Assembly: GCF_026427355.1 (NCBI RefSeq) | Contig: NZ_CP102664.1 | Span: 2,418,001-2,482,000 of the forward strand | Direction of reading: 5' to 3' | Length of the DNA: 64,000 nucleotides | From: Sphingobium sp. JS3065 | GTDB taxonomy: Bacteria > Pseudomonadota > Alphaproteobacteria > Sphingomonadales > Sphingomonadaceae | Translations under genes and position numbers: made by a program | Shown here: piece after piece, positions 24,486-31,675 of the stretch | Position numbering within the stretch: the first letter of the stretch is position 1 | Layout of the letters: every line of letters begins with the position of its first letter | Notes under the pieces: generated by a model | Databases searched by the model: none | What the model was told of the DNA's origin: nothing | Seen by the model: the letters and a program-made list of their open reading frames with translations, nothing else

Positions 24486-24559
24486 GCGACCCCAAAAATC
24501 TTTGAATCGCCCCACTGCCGATGAAATTAGGCAGCGGCCCTTAGGAAATGGTTAAAATG

Positions 24560-25075
24560 TCAGAAAGCACCTCGGGCGGCGTCGTGATCGGCCATGGCGA
24601 TCTGCACGGGCGCATCGACGGCCTTATGCGCATAGATGAAGCCCTTGGCGGGGTTGGGACGCAGGCCCAGACCGCCGATGGGACCGTACCAGACGCGCAC
24701 GTCGGTCCAGTCGTTGTTGGGCGACACGTCGACGGCGCGGACATTGCGCTCGATACCGCCGCGATAGGACCAGTTGGCGTGGGTCAGCAGCACTTCGCGG
24801 TCGCTGATCACCTTGCTGACCATGGCGACATGGCCGACCGGCATGGAGCGGCTGGCGGCGAAGGCCAGGACGGCGCCGACGCGCGGTTCATGACCACGGT
24901 CGTAGCGGCCCTCGGCCTGGCCCCACCAGCTATTGGCGTTGCCGTATAGTTCGATACCGGAAACCTGGCGGGCGAAGGGCGCGCACTGGAGCGTGCCGGC
25001 GGCGGCGGAAGTCGTGATCAGGGCGCCCAGTGCGAGCGTTGCCGCTGCGACAAAAGCGCGAAAACCACCGATCAT
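24560..25075 (-). CDS. Secreted CHAP-domain protein (short paralogue)
   Basis: 171 residues from ATG 25075; ATG 25096 is an in-frame alternative. Signal peptide ends at SAAAG. The same CHAP pattern as the downstream gene: TLQCAPFAR (Cys), VGHVAMVSKVI (His) and HANWSYRGG. It lacks the long C-terminal tail. It lies immediately upstream of the longer paralogue on the same strand, so the pair arose by tandem duplication and is probably co-transcribed. Likely periplasmic cell-wall amidases or peptidases; specificity unknown. Confidence 0.82.
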   Translation of the reverse strand: MIGGFRAFVAAATLALGALITTSAAAGTLQCAPFARQVSGIELYGNANSWWGQAEGRYDRGHEPRVGAVLAFAASRSMPVGHVAMVSKVISDREVLLTHANWSYRGGIERNVRAVDVSPNNDWTDVRVWYGPIGGLGLRPNPAKGFIYAHKAVDAPVQIAMADHDAARGAF

Positions 25076-25183
25076 AGAAATGCGACCCCCGACCATCTTT
25101 TTGGAACTAAACCCGTGAAAAGACTTAGGGCAGACGCCGGACGAGTTGAAAAGCAGCCCGCGACGAATCGTTGTTGCAGTGCG

Positions 25184-26254
25184 TCAACCTGCGGAACGAA
25201 AGACTCGTCCCGCCGTTACGCAAAACCGGCTGGCCACAGGTAAATCATTGAAAAGACTGTCTTCCGTGCCGGTCATCCAGACCTGGCCGCCGGTTTCGCA
25301 CAGCCGGTCGAACAGCGCGGCCCGTCGCGACGGGTCGAGATGCGCCGCCACTTCGTCCAGCAGCAGCACCGGTGGCTGGCCGCGATGGGCCGTGACCAGC
25401 GCCGCATGGGCGAGCAGGACGGAGAGCAGCAGCGCCTTCTGCTCGCCGGTCGAGCAAAGCGCGGCGGCCTGGCGCTTGGCGGCGTGGGTGACGGCCAGAT
25501 CCTGCCGGTGCGGACCGGACAGGCTGCGCCCGGCGGCGGCATCGCGGCGGCGTTCGCGGGCCAGGCGTATCCCCAACGGTTCGTCGCCATCCCCCTCCCC
25601 CTCGATCGCCAGCAGCGGGCGGGCGAAGGGATGGTCGGGCTGGTCCTCCAATGCCGTGCCGAGGCGGGCGACCAGATCGGCGCGGGCGGCGGAGAGAGCC
25701 GCGCCATGCTCCTCCATCTGCGCTTCGAGGGCGCTCAGCCAGGAAGGATCGGCGGCGGACAGATCGTTCAGCAGCCGGTTGCGCGCCCGCATCGCCGCTT
25801 CATAACGGGCGCTGTGCGCGGCATGGGCGGGATGCAGCGCCAGCGTCAGCCGGTCGAGAAAACGCCGCCGCCCGCCGGGACTGTCCATGAACAGCCGGTC
25901 CATCGCGGGCGTGAGCCAGACGATGGAGAGATGATCCGCCAGCGCGTTCGCGGAGGAGGAGACGCCGCCGATCCGCACCTGCCGCCGGTCGGGGGCGGCG
26001 GCAAGCACGCCGGTTCCCAGCATCACGCCGTCCACTTCCGCCGCTATGCCGAAGCCGCCCGCCCCGCCCTGCCGCACCATGTCGCGCAGGGCCGCGCCGC
26101 GCAGGCCCCGGCCGGGGGCCAGCATCGACACGGCTTCCAGGATATTGGTCTTGCCCGCGCCATTGTCGCCAGTCAGCACGATGAAGGCATGATCGGGCAG
26201 GATCAGCGCATCCGCATGATTGCGGAAATCGCTCAAGGTAAGACGGCCGATCAT
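25184..26254 (-). CDS. recF: DNA replication/repair protein RecF
   Basis: SMC-like ATPase that loads RecA at gapped DNA through the RecFOR pathway. 356 residues. Walker [10 protein letters not shown] is near residue 30, the ABC signature appears in [10 protein letters not shown], and Walker B is in [12 protein letters not shown]. Arg/Asp-rich coiled section in the middle as usual. The gene is not next to dnaN here. It ends in a Ser-Ala-Gly tail without extra domain. Confidence 0.95.
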   Translation of the reverse strand: MIGRLTLSDFRNHADALILPDHAFIVLTGDNGAGKTNILEAVSMLAPGRGLRGAALRDMVRQGGAGGFGIAAEVDGVMLGTGVLAAAPDRRQVRIGGVSSSANALADHLSIVWLTPAMDRLFMDSPGGRRRFLDRLTLALHPAHAAHSARYEAAMRARNRLLNDLSAADPSWLSALEAQMEEHGAALSAARADLVARLGTALEDQPDHPFARPLLAIEGEGDGDEPLGIRLARERRRDAAAGRSLSGPHRQDLAVTHAAKRQAAALCSTGEQKALLLSVLLAHAALVTAHRGQPPVLLLDEVAAHLDPSRRAALFDRLCETGGQVWMTGTEDSLFNDLPVASRFCVTAGRVFRSAG

Positions 26255-26294
26255 GGGGTGGCTCTAGCGATACCAGCGGCAATGGGGAAGCGGT

Positions 26295-26780
26295 TCAGCT
26301 ACACCGCTTGCGCGTCACCGCCCGCCCGTCATCGATCACCGTCAATTCGCGACCACCGGCCGAGGGACGCAGTTCCAGTTTCCTGTTCCAGCTCTGCCCT
26401 TCGCCGGTAAAGGCGGCGTCGATGCGGATGCGCCCATCCGGGCCGTGAGACACGCCGGTGACCTTGCCTTCGCTTTCCATGAAAACCAGGCTGGTTGGCG
26501 TGATCGTCAGTTCCATCTCCGTCGCGCGGTCGGCGCAGCTTTCGTCAAGACCGGCCCAGCGCCCCTGTATGCTGGCGGGGATGGTCGCGCCGACCGGCCC
26601 CGATGGCGGCGAAATGTCCGGCGCCGGTTCGGCGGTCTGGATGCCGTTCTCGCCCTGCGGCGCTTCGCGAACGCCCGTCGTCGCCTCATCCACGATGTTG
26701 GTCGCGATGCCGGACTGGTCGCCTTGCTGGTCGCCACAGGCCGCAAGGACCATCAGCGGCAGGAGAATCATCGCGCGCAT
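26295..26780 (-). CDS. Hypothetical lipoprotein, 161 aa
   Basis: Signal sequence with lipobox LAAC (Cys15), then a Gln/Asp/Glu/Pro-rich linker, then a compact domain starting at IQGRWAGLDESCADRATEMELTI, with cysteines in DESCAD and at the C-terminal RKRCS. This resembles small periplasmic beta-barrel lipoproteins that measure 'GRW...C' patterns in sphingomonads; no function known. ATG 26780 is chosen since the longer frame extends back over the divergent VOC gene. Confidence 0.7.
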   Translation of the reverse strand: MRAMILLPLMVLAACGDQQGDQSGIATNIVDEATTGVREAPQGENGIQTAEPAPDISPPSGPVGATIPASIQGRWAGLDESCADRATEMELTITPTSLVFMESEGKVTGVSHGPDGRIRIDAAFTGEGQSWNRKLELRPSAGGRELTVIDDGRAVTRKRCS

Positions 26781-26873
26781 GGAAGAGAAACCGGGGTTTC
26801 GCCAATGGGTTCCCGCCACCGCGCATAACTGATCCATCCCTGCTATACTCCTTCCCGACAAGGGAGATATGCC

Positions 26874-27254
26874 ATGGCCGTGCTGGGAATGGGTGGATTT
26901 TTCTTTCGCGCCCGCGATCCGGAGGCGCTTTCCGGCTGGTATCGCGCGCATCTGGGCGTCGGCGCGGGCTGTTCGGCCGATCCGCAGGTCGCGGCCAACA
27001 TCCACACATGGACGGCGCAGGGCGGACCGATGGTCTTCGCTCCCTTCCCCGCCGACAGCGACTATTTCGCCGCCGACAAGGCATTCATGATCAATTTCCG
27101 CGTTTCCGATCTGGATGGGCTGCTGGCGGACTTGCGCGCCGCGAACGTTGCAGTCATCACCAGGGCCGAATGGGATCATCCGGAGGTGGGCCGCTTCGCC
27201 CGCATCCATGATCCCGAAGGCAATGCCATCGAATTATGGGAGCCGCCGCTATGA
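26874..27254 (+). CDS. VOC (glyoxalase/bleomycin-resistance fold) protein
   Basis: 126 residues, a single VOC domain with two beta-alpha-beta-beta-beta units: FFFRARDPEALSGWYRAHLG at the N-terminus and ARIHDPEGNAIELWEP at the C-terminus, a metal-binding Glu being in IELWE. Metal-dependent lyase, isomerase or dioxygenase chemistry is possible; such orphan VOC proteins are often unassigned. The stop overlaps the start of the peroxiredoxin gene (ATGA), so both are translated from one message. Confidence 0.82.
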   Translation: MAVLGMGGFFFRARDPEALSGWYRAHLGVGAGCSADPQVAANIHTWTAQGGPMVFAPFPADSDYFAADKAFMINFRVSDLDGLLADLRAANVAVITRAEWDHPEVGRFARIHDPEGNAIELWEPPL

Positions 27255-27802
27255 AGAGGAAGCCGATGATGAAAAGCGTGAAGATCGCCCTTGCTCTTGC
27301 CGCCGCCGCGCTGGGTTCGCAAGCGGCCATGGCGGCACTGGCCATCGGGGCCAAGGCGCCCGACTTCACCACCCGCGGCGCGTTGGCGGGCAAGACCTTC
27401 ACCCTGACCCTGTCGCACCAGTTGAAGCGCGGGCCGGTGGTGCTCTATTTCTTCCCCAAGGCGTTCACGCCGGGCTGCTCCGCCGAGGCGCGCGAGTTTG
27501 CCGAACATATCGAGGATTTCAAGAAGGCGGGCGCCACGGTGATCGGCATGTCGGCCGATCCGGTGGAGGATCTGGTCGCCTTCTCCACCAAGGATTGCGC
27601 GGGCAAGTTCGCCGTGGCGTCGGCCGGGCCGAATATCGTGTCGGGCTATGACGTGGCGTTGAAGATGCGGCCGGGCATGACCGACCGCACCTCCTATGTC
27701 ATCGCGCCCAGCGGCCGCATCGCCTTCGTCCATAGCGAGATGAACTATGCCGGCCATGTGAAGAGCACGCTGGCCGCCGTGGAGGCGATGAAACAGAAAT
27801 AG
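27251..27802 (+). CDS. Exported peroxiredoxin (AhpC/TSA, BCP-like)
   Basis: 183 residues with an N-terminal signal peptide (cleavage near AMAA), so the enzyme should act in the periplasm, unlike ordinary cytoplasmic BCP. The thioredoxin-fold domain starts at IGAKAPDFTTRG; the peroxidatic cysteine is in FFPKAFTPGCSAEAREF, matching the PxxxTxxC active site. A second cysteine in STKDCAGKF may act as resolving residue. It reduces H2O2 or organic hydroperoxides with thiol donors. ATG 27251 overlaps the VOC stop; ATG 27266 and 27269 are alternatives. Confidence 0.85.
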   Translation: MKRKPMMKSVKIALALAAAALGSQAAMAALAIGAKAPDFTTRGALAGKTFTLTLSHQLKRGPVVLYFFPKAFTPGCSAEAREFAEHIEDFKKAGATVIGMSADPVEDLVAFSTKDCAGKFAVASAGPNIVSGYDVALKMRPGMTDRTSYVIAPSGRIAFVHSEMNYAGHVKSTLAAVEAMKQK

Positions 27803-28699
27803 TCACTTCACATATTTGCCGAACCAGCCAAGCGTCGCCTCCCAGGCGGCCTTTGCGGCGGCTTCGTTATAGCTGGGGCGATAGTCGGCCATGAAGCCAT
27901 GGTCGGCGCCGGGATGGACGGTGATCGTATCCGGCGGCGCCTTGCCCGCGATCTTCAGCGCGGCCTGCATCTTTTCGACATCCGCGACCGGAATACCCTT
28001 GTCCAGCGCGCCATATTGGCCAAGCACCGGGGCCTTGAGCGCGCTCACCTGCTCGATGACGTTCAGCGGTTGCAATTGCGTCTTGTCGCTGATCAGGCGG
28101 CCGTAAAAGGCGACGCCCGCGTCCAGCGCCGCGCTGTGGGCGGCATAGAGCCACACGACCCGCCCGCCCCAGCAGAATCCGGTGATGCCGCGCCGCTTGC
28201 CGTCGCCGCCATGGCTGCCCGCCCAGCCATAGGTGGCGTCGATGTCGTTCAGCACCTGCGCGTCGGGCGCCTTCGACACGATGGTGGCGATCAGTTGCTT
28301 GAAATCCGCCACCTTGGTCGCATCGCCATGGCGGGCGAACAGGTCGGGCGCGACGGCATAATAGCCCGCCCTGGCGAAGCGGCGGCAGATGTCGCGAATC
28401 CATTCATGCACGCCGAAAATCTCATGCACGACGACGACGATCGGCGCGGCCTTGGCAGCGGCGGGACGAGCGACGAAAGCGGGCATGGCAAAGCCGTCGC
28501 TCGCCTCGATCGACACCGTCTCCTCCTTCAGCCCTTCGCCAGGCGTCTGGACGGCGCTGCTCGAAATGGGGCGGCAGGCAGCGGCGAAACCGGCGGCGAA
28601 CGCCCCGCCCACCAGCAGCTTGCGCCGGTCGAGACCGGTGGAGCCGATCCAGTTGCGGTCTTCGGGTAAGCGGTCGGGCTGATCCTTCGTGCCGGTCAT
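27803..28699 (-). CDS. Dienelactone hydrolase family protein with twin-arginine-like leader
   Basis: 298-residue alpha/beta-hydrolase. The nucleophile elbow GFCWGG carries Cys, as in dienelactone hydrolases, with VVHEIFGVHEWI before it and GADHGFM (catalytic His) near the end. Unusually for this family an N-terminal extension of about 45 residues holds LDRRKLLVGGAFAAGFAAAC, a Tat- or lipoprotein-type signal, pointing to periplasmic or membrane location. Many such proteins are not real dienelactone hydrolases, so substrate is open. It is convergent with the peroxiredoxin gene with no spacer. Confidence 0.85.
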   Translation of the reverse strand: MTGTKDQPDRLPEDRNWIGSTGLDRRKLLVGGAFAAGFAAACRPISSSAVQTPGEGLKEETVSIEASDGFAMPAFVARPAAAKAAPIVVVVHEIFGVHEWIRDICRRFARAGYYAVAPDLFARHGDATKVADFKQLIATIVSKAPDAQVLNDIDATYGWAGSHGGDGKRRGITGFCWGGRVVWLYAAHSAALDAGVAFYGRLISDKTQLQPLNVIEQVSALKAPVLGQYGALDKGIPVADVEKMQAALKIAGKAPPDTITVHPGADHGFMADYRPSYNEAAAKAAWEATLGWFGKYVK

Positions 28700-28763
28700 G
28701 CGCGTCTCTCCTCAAGCCATGGCGCGGGAGCCTAATCAGGTCCGCGCCGGGCGCAAGTCTTTC

Positions 28764-29183
28764 TCAGGCAAGGAAATCGCCGCTCTCGATCCGCGCCAGA
28801 CCGCCGACATCCCGGTTGTAGATATAGGTCCATGCCTCCACCGGACCATTTTCGCTCCGGACGATCAGCCTTTCGCGGCGATATTCATGCGGCTGGGGGA
28901 AATGCGCGGCGCATTCCTCATAATCGTCGAGGATGGCGAGGGTCGCCATGGGATCAACCAGCGCGAACAGGTCACCCGTCACCGCATCCGATCGGCCCGG
29001 CACGAAGGCGGGATAGCTGTCGACGCGATAGAGCCTGCCCCGCGCCGTCGCCGGCCCCACATGGCGCGCCGCTTCGCGCAACCATAGCGCCATCGGATCG
29101 TCAAAGCCGGGACGAAGCGTGCCATAGACGAAGAGCAGCGGCGCGTTCAGAAAATATTCCCCATTAGCGGGGAATTTTCCCAA
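28764..29183 (-). CDS. Gamma-glutamylcyclotransferase-like (AIG2/GGCT fold) protein
   Basis: 139 residues. The family fingerprint FVYGTLRPG is at about residues 18-26, with LDDYEECAAHF providing the expected acidic residue and YRRERL after it. Members cyclise gamma-glutamyl amines or are of unknown specificity. The only upstream start I can find in frame is TTG 29183, which gives MGKFPANGEYF; a later start near 29144 would leave the core intact. Divergent from the sigma-54-type promoter region. Confidence 0.78.
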   Translation of the reverse strand: MGKFPANGEYFLNAPLLFVYGTLRPGFDDPMALWLREAARHVGPATARGRLYRVDSYPAFVPGRSDAVTGDLFALVDPMATLAILDDYEECAAHFPQPHEYRRERLIVRSENGPVEAWTYIYNRDVGGLARIESGDFLA

Positions 29184-29256
29184 CTGATGGAAATATTTTC
29201 ACGGGAAAATGGCGCGAGACGGCCTGAAATCCCGGAATTTGCGGGCTGAACGGGAA

Positions 29257-29274
29257 TTGGCACGGCTCCTGCAA
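29257..29274 (+). promoter_or_regulatory. Sigma-54 (RpoN) promoter, near-consensus
   Basis: TTGGCACGGCTCCTGCAA has the invariant GG (29259-29260) and GC (29271-29272) separated by exactly 10 bases, with the TGGCAC and TGCA contexts of -24/-12 promoters. Transcription would start near 29284, about 48 bases before ATG 29332. Sigma-54 with the activator PspF drives phage-shock genes in other proteobacteria, which fits the PspC gene here. Confidence 0.78.
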
Positions 29275-29331
29275 ATATCCTGGCATCACGGCCGGACGGT
29301 CCGGCCCATATATTTTCAGGGAGTATATATC

Positions 29332-29433
29332 ATGTTCGCCAAGCTTCAGAACGCCGCTTTCGCGATGACCGGTGCGCTGCTGGTCGCCGGCCTCTTCATC
29401 GGTGCCGCCGTCCCGGTCACGCCGATCGCCTGA
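29332..29433 (+). CDS. 33-aa membrane peptide upstream of pspC
   Basis: Encodes a 33-residue peptide with one hydrophobic helix (MTGALLVAGLFIGAAVPV) after a short amphipathic start (MFAKLQNAAF). GGGAG lies seven bases upstream of ATG 29332. It is the first gene behind the sigma-54 promoter, 29 bp before pspC. I do not recognise a named family; position and size suggest an accessory membrane component of the phage-shock response. Confidence 0.6.
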   Translation: MFAKLQNAAFAMTGALLVAGLFIGAAVPVTPIA

Positions 29434-29462
29434 TCCCATAATTTTTCAAGAAGGCCAGGTTC

Positions 29463-29648
29463 ATGAACAACAGCTTCACCCTCGACCGCCGCAATGGAAA
29501 GATCATGGGCGTGTGCGCCGGGCTTTCCAACCGTACCGGCCTGGATGTCACGTTGATCCGCATCGCGGTCGTGCTGCTGACGCTGTGCGCCCTGGGTCCG
29601 GTCGGCGTCGTCGCCTATCTGCTGGCGGGTTGGCTGGCGGAAGGCTGA
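29463..29648 (+). CDS. pspC: PspC domain protein
   Basis: 61 residues, essentially just the PspC domain: NGKIMGVCAGLSNRTGLDVTLIRI is the family hallmark, followed by one membrane segment (VVLLTLCALGPVGVVAYLLAGW). PspC acts at the inner membrane in the phage-shock response. pspA and pspB are not next to it, so either this is a free-standing stress gene or the remaining psp genes are elsewhere. A terminator follows at 29669. Confidence 0.85.
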   Translation: MNNSFTLDRRNGKIMGVCAGLSNRTGLDVTLIRIAVVLLTLCALGPVGVVAYLLAGWLAEG

Positions 29649-29668
29649 TCAGGAACAGCCATAATGAA

Positions 29669-29703
29669 AAGAGCCGCCCTTGAACATATCCGGGGCGGCT
29701 CTT
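29669..29703 (+). terminator. Terminator after pspC
   Basis: Perfect 11-bp stem (29669-29679 with 29693-29703, AAGAGCCGCCC arm) and a 13-base loop; the tail is only weakly T-rich. It follows the pspC stop by 20 bp. Confidence 0.72.
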
Positions 29704-29745
29704 CTGTTGTCCGTCAGTGACGGTATGGATCGGGTCATGTCGCGC

Positions 29746-29829
29746 TCAGGCAAACAGCACCGAATAGAAGGTCAGCATCTGCGCGCCGACCGCAACCATG
29801 AGGGCAACGCCCTGAACCGTGTGTCTCAT
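29746..29829 (-). CDS. 27-aa predicted membrane peptide
   Basis: Minus-strand ORF of 28 codons with an AGGA Shine-Dalgarno at suitable spacing. The peptide begins MRHTVQGVALMVAVGAQML and ends YSVLFA: a short basic start then a single membrane-length hydrophobic segment. It is convergent with pspC and lies past its terminator. Too short for composition statistics, so the call rests on ribosome-binding site, hydrophobicity and position. Confidence 0.45.
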   Translation of the reverse strand: MRHTVQGVALMVAVGAQMLTFYSVLFA

Positions 29830-29953
29830 TTTCTTCGTCCTGCAATCATTTTCTTCTGGTTGCCCCTAGGGCAAGCAGGCCTATGCGCCCGACATGATCT
29901 TGTAACAATCGCAAAGGACGATTTCGCAGTTGCAGCAAATGCAACAGTCACCG

Positions 29954-30694
29954 TTACCCCAAAGCCACAATCATCGCCTGGGCAGCGGCAGGCGCGCGGA
30001 TTTTCGCGCCGCTGATGAAAAAGGCATAGACGTCGCCCTTCGCGGCCCGCTCCCGCGCATGGTCAGCCCAGCGCTCGATTTCCTGGGGCGAATAGCCGGT
30101 CGGCTCCTCCTCCCGCGTGCGCATCAGCCGGGCATAGGAAAAGCCGACATCCGCGCCATGCAGTGCCGGATATTCCGGATGATCGGCATGGACGACCGCC
30201 GCCCCCGCCTTACGCGCCAGATCGAAAAAGGCGGGATCGTCAAAACTGTCATGCCGCACCTCCAGCGCGTGGCGCAGCGGCACGCCGTCCACGCTGGCGG
30301 GCAGCAATTGCAGGAAAGCGCCGAAATCCTCCGCGTCGAATTTCTTGGTCGGCATGAACTGCCAGAGGATCGGTCCCAGCCGGTCGCCCAGCTCGACCAG
30401 CCCCTGATGGGCGAATTTGGCGATGGACTCGCCCGCATCGGCCAGCACCCGGCGATTGGTGCAGAAGCGCGACGCCTTGACCGCGAACTGGAAGCCATCG
30501 GGCACCGCCTTGGCCCATCCGGCGAAGGTCGCGGGCTTTTGCGTGCTGTAATAGGTGGCGTTGATTTCCGTCGCGGTCAGATGCTCGCCCACATAGGCCA
30601 GTTCGTCCTTCTGCCGCAGCCCTTCAGGATAGAAGGCGCCGCGCCATGGTTCGAAGACCCAACCGCCGATCCCGATCCTGATCTTTCCGCTCAT
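29954..30694 (-). CDS. DUF72 (YecE-like) TIM-barrel protein
   Basis: 246 residues matching the DUF72/YecE family: IRIGIGGWVFEPWRGAFYPEGL at the N-terminus, ATEINATYYSTQKPATFAGWA, FCTNRRVL and LRHALEVRHDSF. Predicted TIM barrel, function unknown though it is widely conserved. ATG 30694 lies 8 bp after the stop of the upstream peptidyl-prolyl isomerase, indicating a two-gene operon. Confidence 0.9.
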   Translation of the reverse strand: MSGKIRIGIGGWVFEPWRGAFYPEGLRQKDELAYVGEHLTATEINATYYSTQKPATFAGWAKAVPDGFQFAVKASRFCTNRRVLADAGESIAKFAHQGLVELGDRLGPILWQFMPTKKFDAEDFGAFLQLLPASVDGVPLRHALEVRHDSFDDPAFFDLARKAGAAVVHADHPEYPALHGADVGFSYARLMRTREEEPTGYSPQEIERWADHARERAAKGDVYAFFISGAKIRAPAAAQAMIVALG

Positions 30695-30702
30695 GCCGCA
30701 TC

Positions 30703-31368
30703 CTAAGGTTTCCGGTGGAGGCCCAACAACCAGGGCTTCACCCCCCGCGTCGGATGCGGCGTGCCGTCGAGCCTTTTGGCACGGATGATGGCGATAGGCT
30801 TGACGATCATCTGCCCGCGCATCGGACCCGATCCGCAACAGGTGGGCACGGCAAGGATTTTCCTCACCACATCCATGCCGCCCACCACATGGCCGAAGGC
30901 AGCATAGCCGATATAATCGCCCCGCGCATCCATATTGGGCGTCGGCCCCACGGTGATGAAGAAATTGCCCATGGCCGAATTGGCGCGATTGGGCCGCGCC
31001 ATGGAAATCGTCGCGTCGAGATGCCTGATCCCGGTCCGCGTCGTCGGCTCATGCCGGATCGGCGGCAGGGATCGGCGAGCATCGGTGTCGATCCCGCCCT
31101 GGATCAGCCCCAGCTTCGGATCGCTCTTGCGCCGCGCCGCGCGATAGAAGGTGACGCCATCGAAGCGGCCATCATCGACATAGGTCAGGAAATTGGCGGC
31201 GGTGACCGGCGCCCGGCGGTTGTCGGCCGCCACGACGATCCTGCCGACGGAGGTTTCGATCGCCACACGGGTGTAGCCCGGCGTCGGCCGGTTGGCGGGC
31301 AGCGCGATGGCAGGACCGGAAACAAGGGCAATCGGCAGGATGAGGCAACGCAGGACGACAGGACGCAT
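30703..31368 (-). CDS. Periplasmic cyclophilin-type peptidyl-prolyl isomerase
   Basis: 221 residues with a signal peptide (about residues 1-22, ending AIAL). The cyclophilin core is recognisable by VTAANFLTYVDDGRFDGVTFYRAAR, GLIQGG, ATISMARPNRANSAMGNFFITVG and FGHVVGGMDVV; several active-site positions are present, but PPIase activity is often reduced in such divergent members. It catalyses cis-trans isomerisation of Xaa-Pro bonds in envelope proteins. First gene of the pair with the DUF72 gene. Confidence 0.88.
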   Translation of the reverse strand: MRPVVLRCLILPIALVSGPAIALPANRPTPGYTRVAIETSVGRIVVAADNRRAPVTAANFLTYVDDGRFDGVTFYRAARRKSDPKLGLIQGGIDTDARRSLPPIRHEPTTRTGIRHLDATISMARPNRANSAMGNFFITVGPTPNMDARGDYIGYAAFGHVVGGMDVVRKILAVPTCCGSGPMRGQMIVKPIAIIRAKRLDGTPHPTRGVKPWLLGLHRKP

Positions 31369-31479
31369 CGGCAGGAAGGCACGCTCATGAAAGAGGGATA
31401 TGACCCAAGGCTAGAGCGCTTGCACGCACGGCGCAACCGGGTGGAAACCCGCTTTTCACCGCTTTCCCATGGAGGAAGG

Positions 31480-31554
31480 TGGTGACCCCTACGGGAATCG
31501 AACCCGTGTTTCAGCCGTGAAAGGGCCGCGTCCTAACCGCTAGACGAAGGGGCC
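31480..31554 (-). tRNA. tRNA-Glu (anticodon TTC), CCA encoded
   Basis: Minus strand from 31554. The acceptor stem pairs GGCCCCT with AGGGGTC (one G-U), the D-arm contains GTCTAGCGGTTAGGAC, the anticodon loop is CTTTCAC giving TTC, and the T-arm is ACGGGTTCGATTCCCGT. Discriminator A is followed by an encoded CCA (31480-31482). The 75-nt length fits tRNA-Glu. gltX in the same window charges it. Confidence 0.96.
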
Positions 31555-31675
31555 ACATGCAGAACCGCGTGGGCGTTGCTGCGAAGTGAGGCGGGCATTA
31601 GGCGGTGGCTCCGGAACGGTCAACCCCCTTTTCGTCCTGAAAATGACGCGGAGGAAAAATTTGCAGACCCGCCCG

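Noticed and set aside
14231..26254. A dnaN-recF replication operon
   Set aside because: dnaN and recF are present but about 10 kb apart with unrelated genes between, so no operon and no evidence for an origin here.
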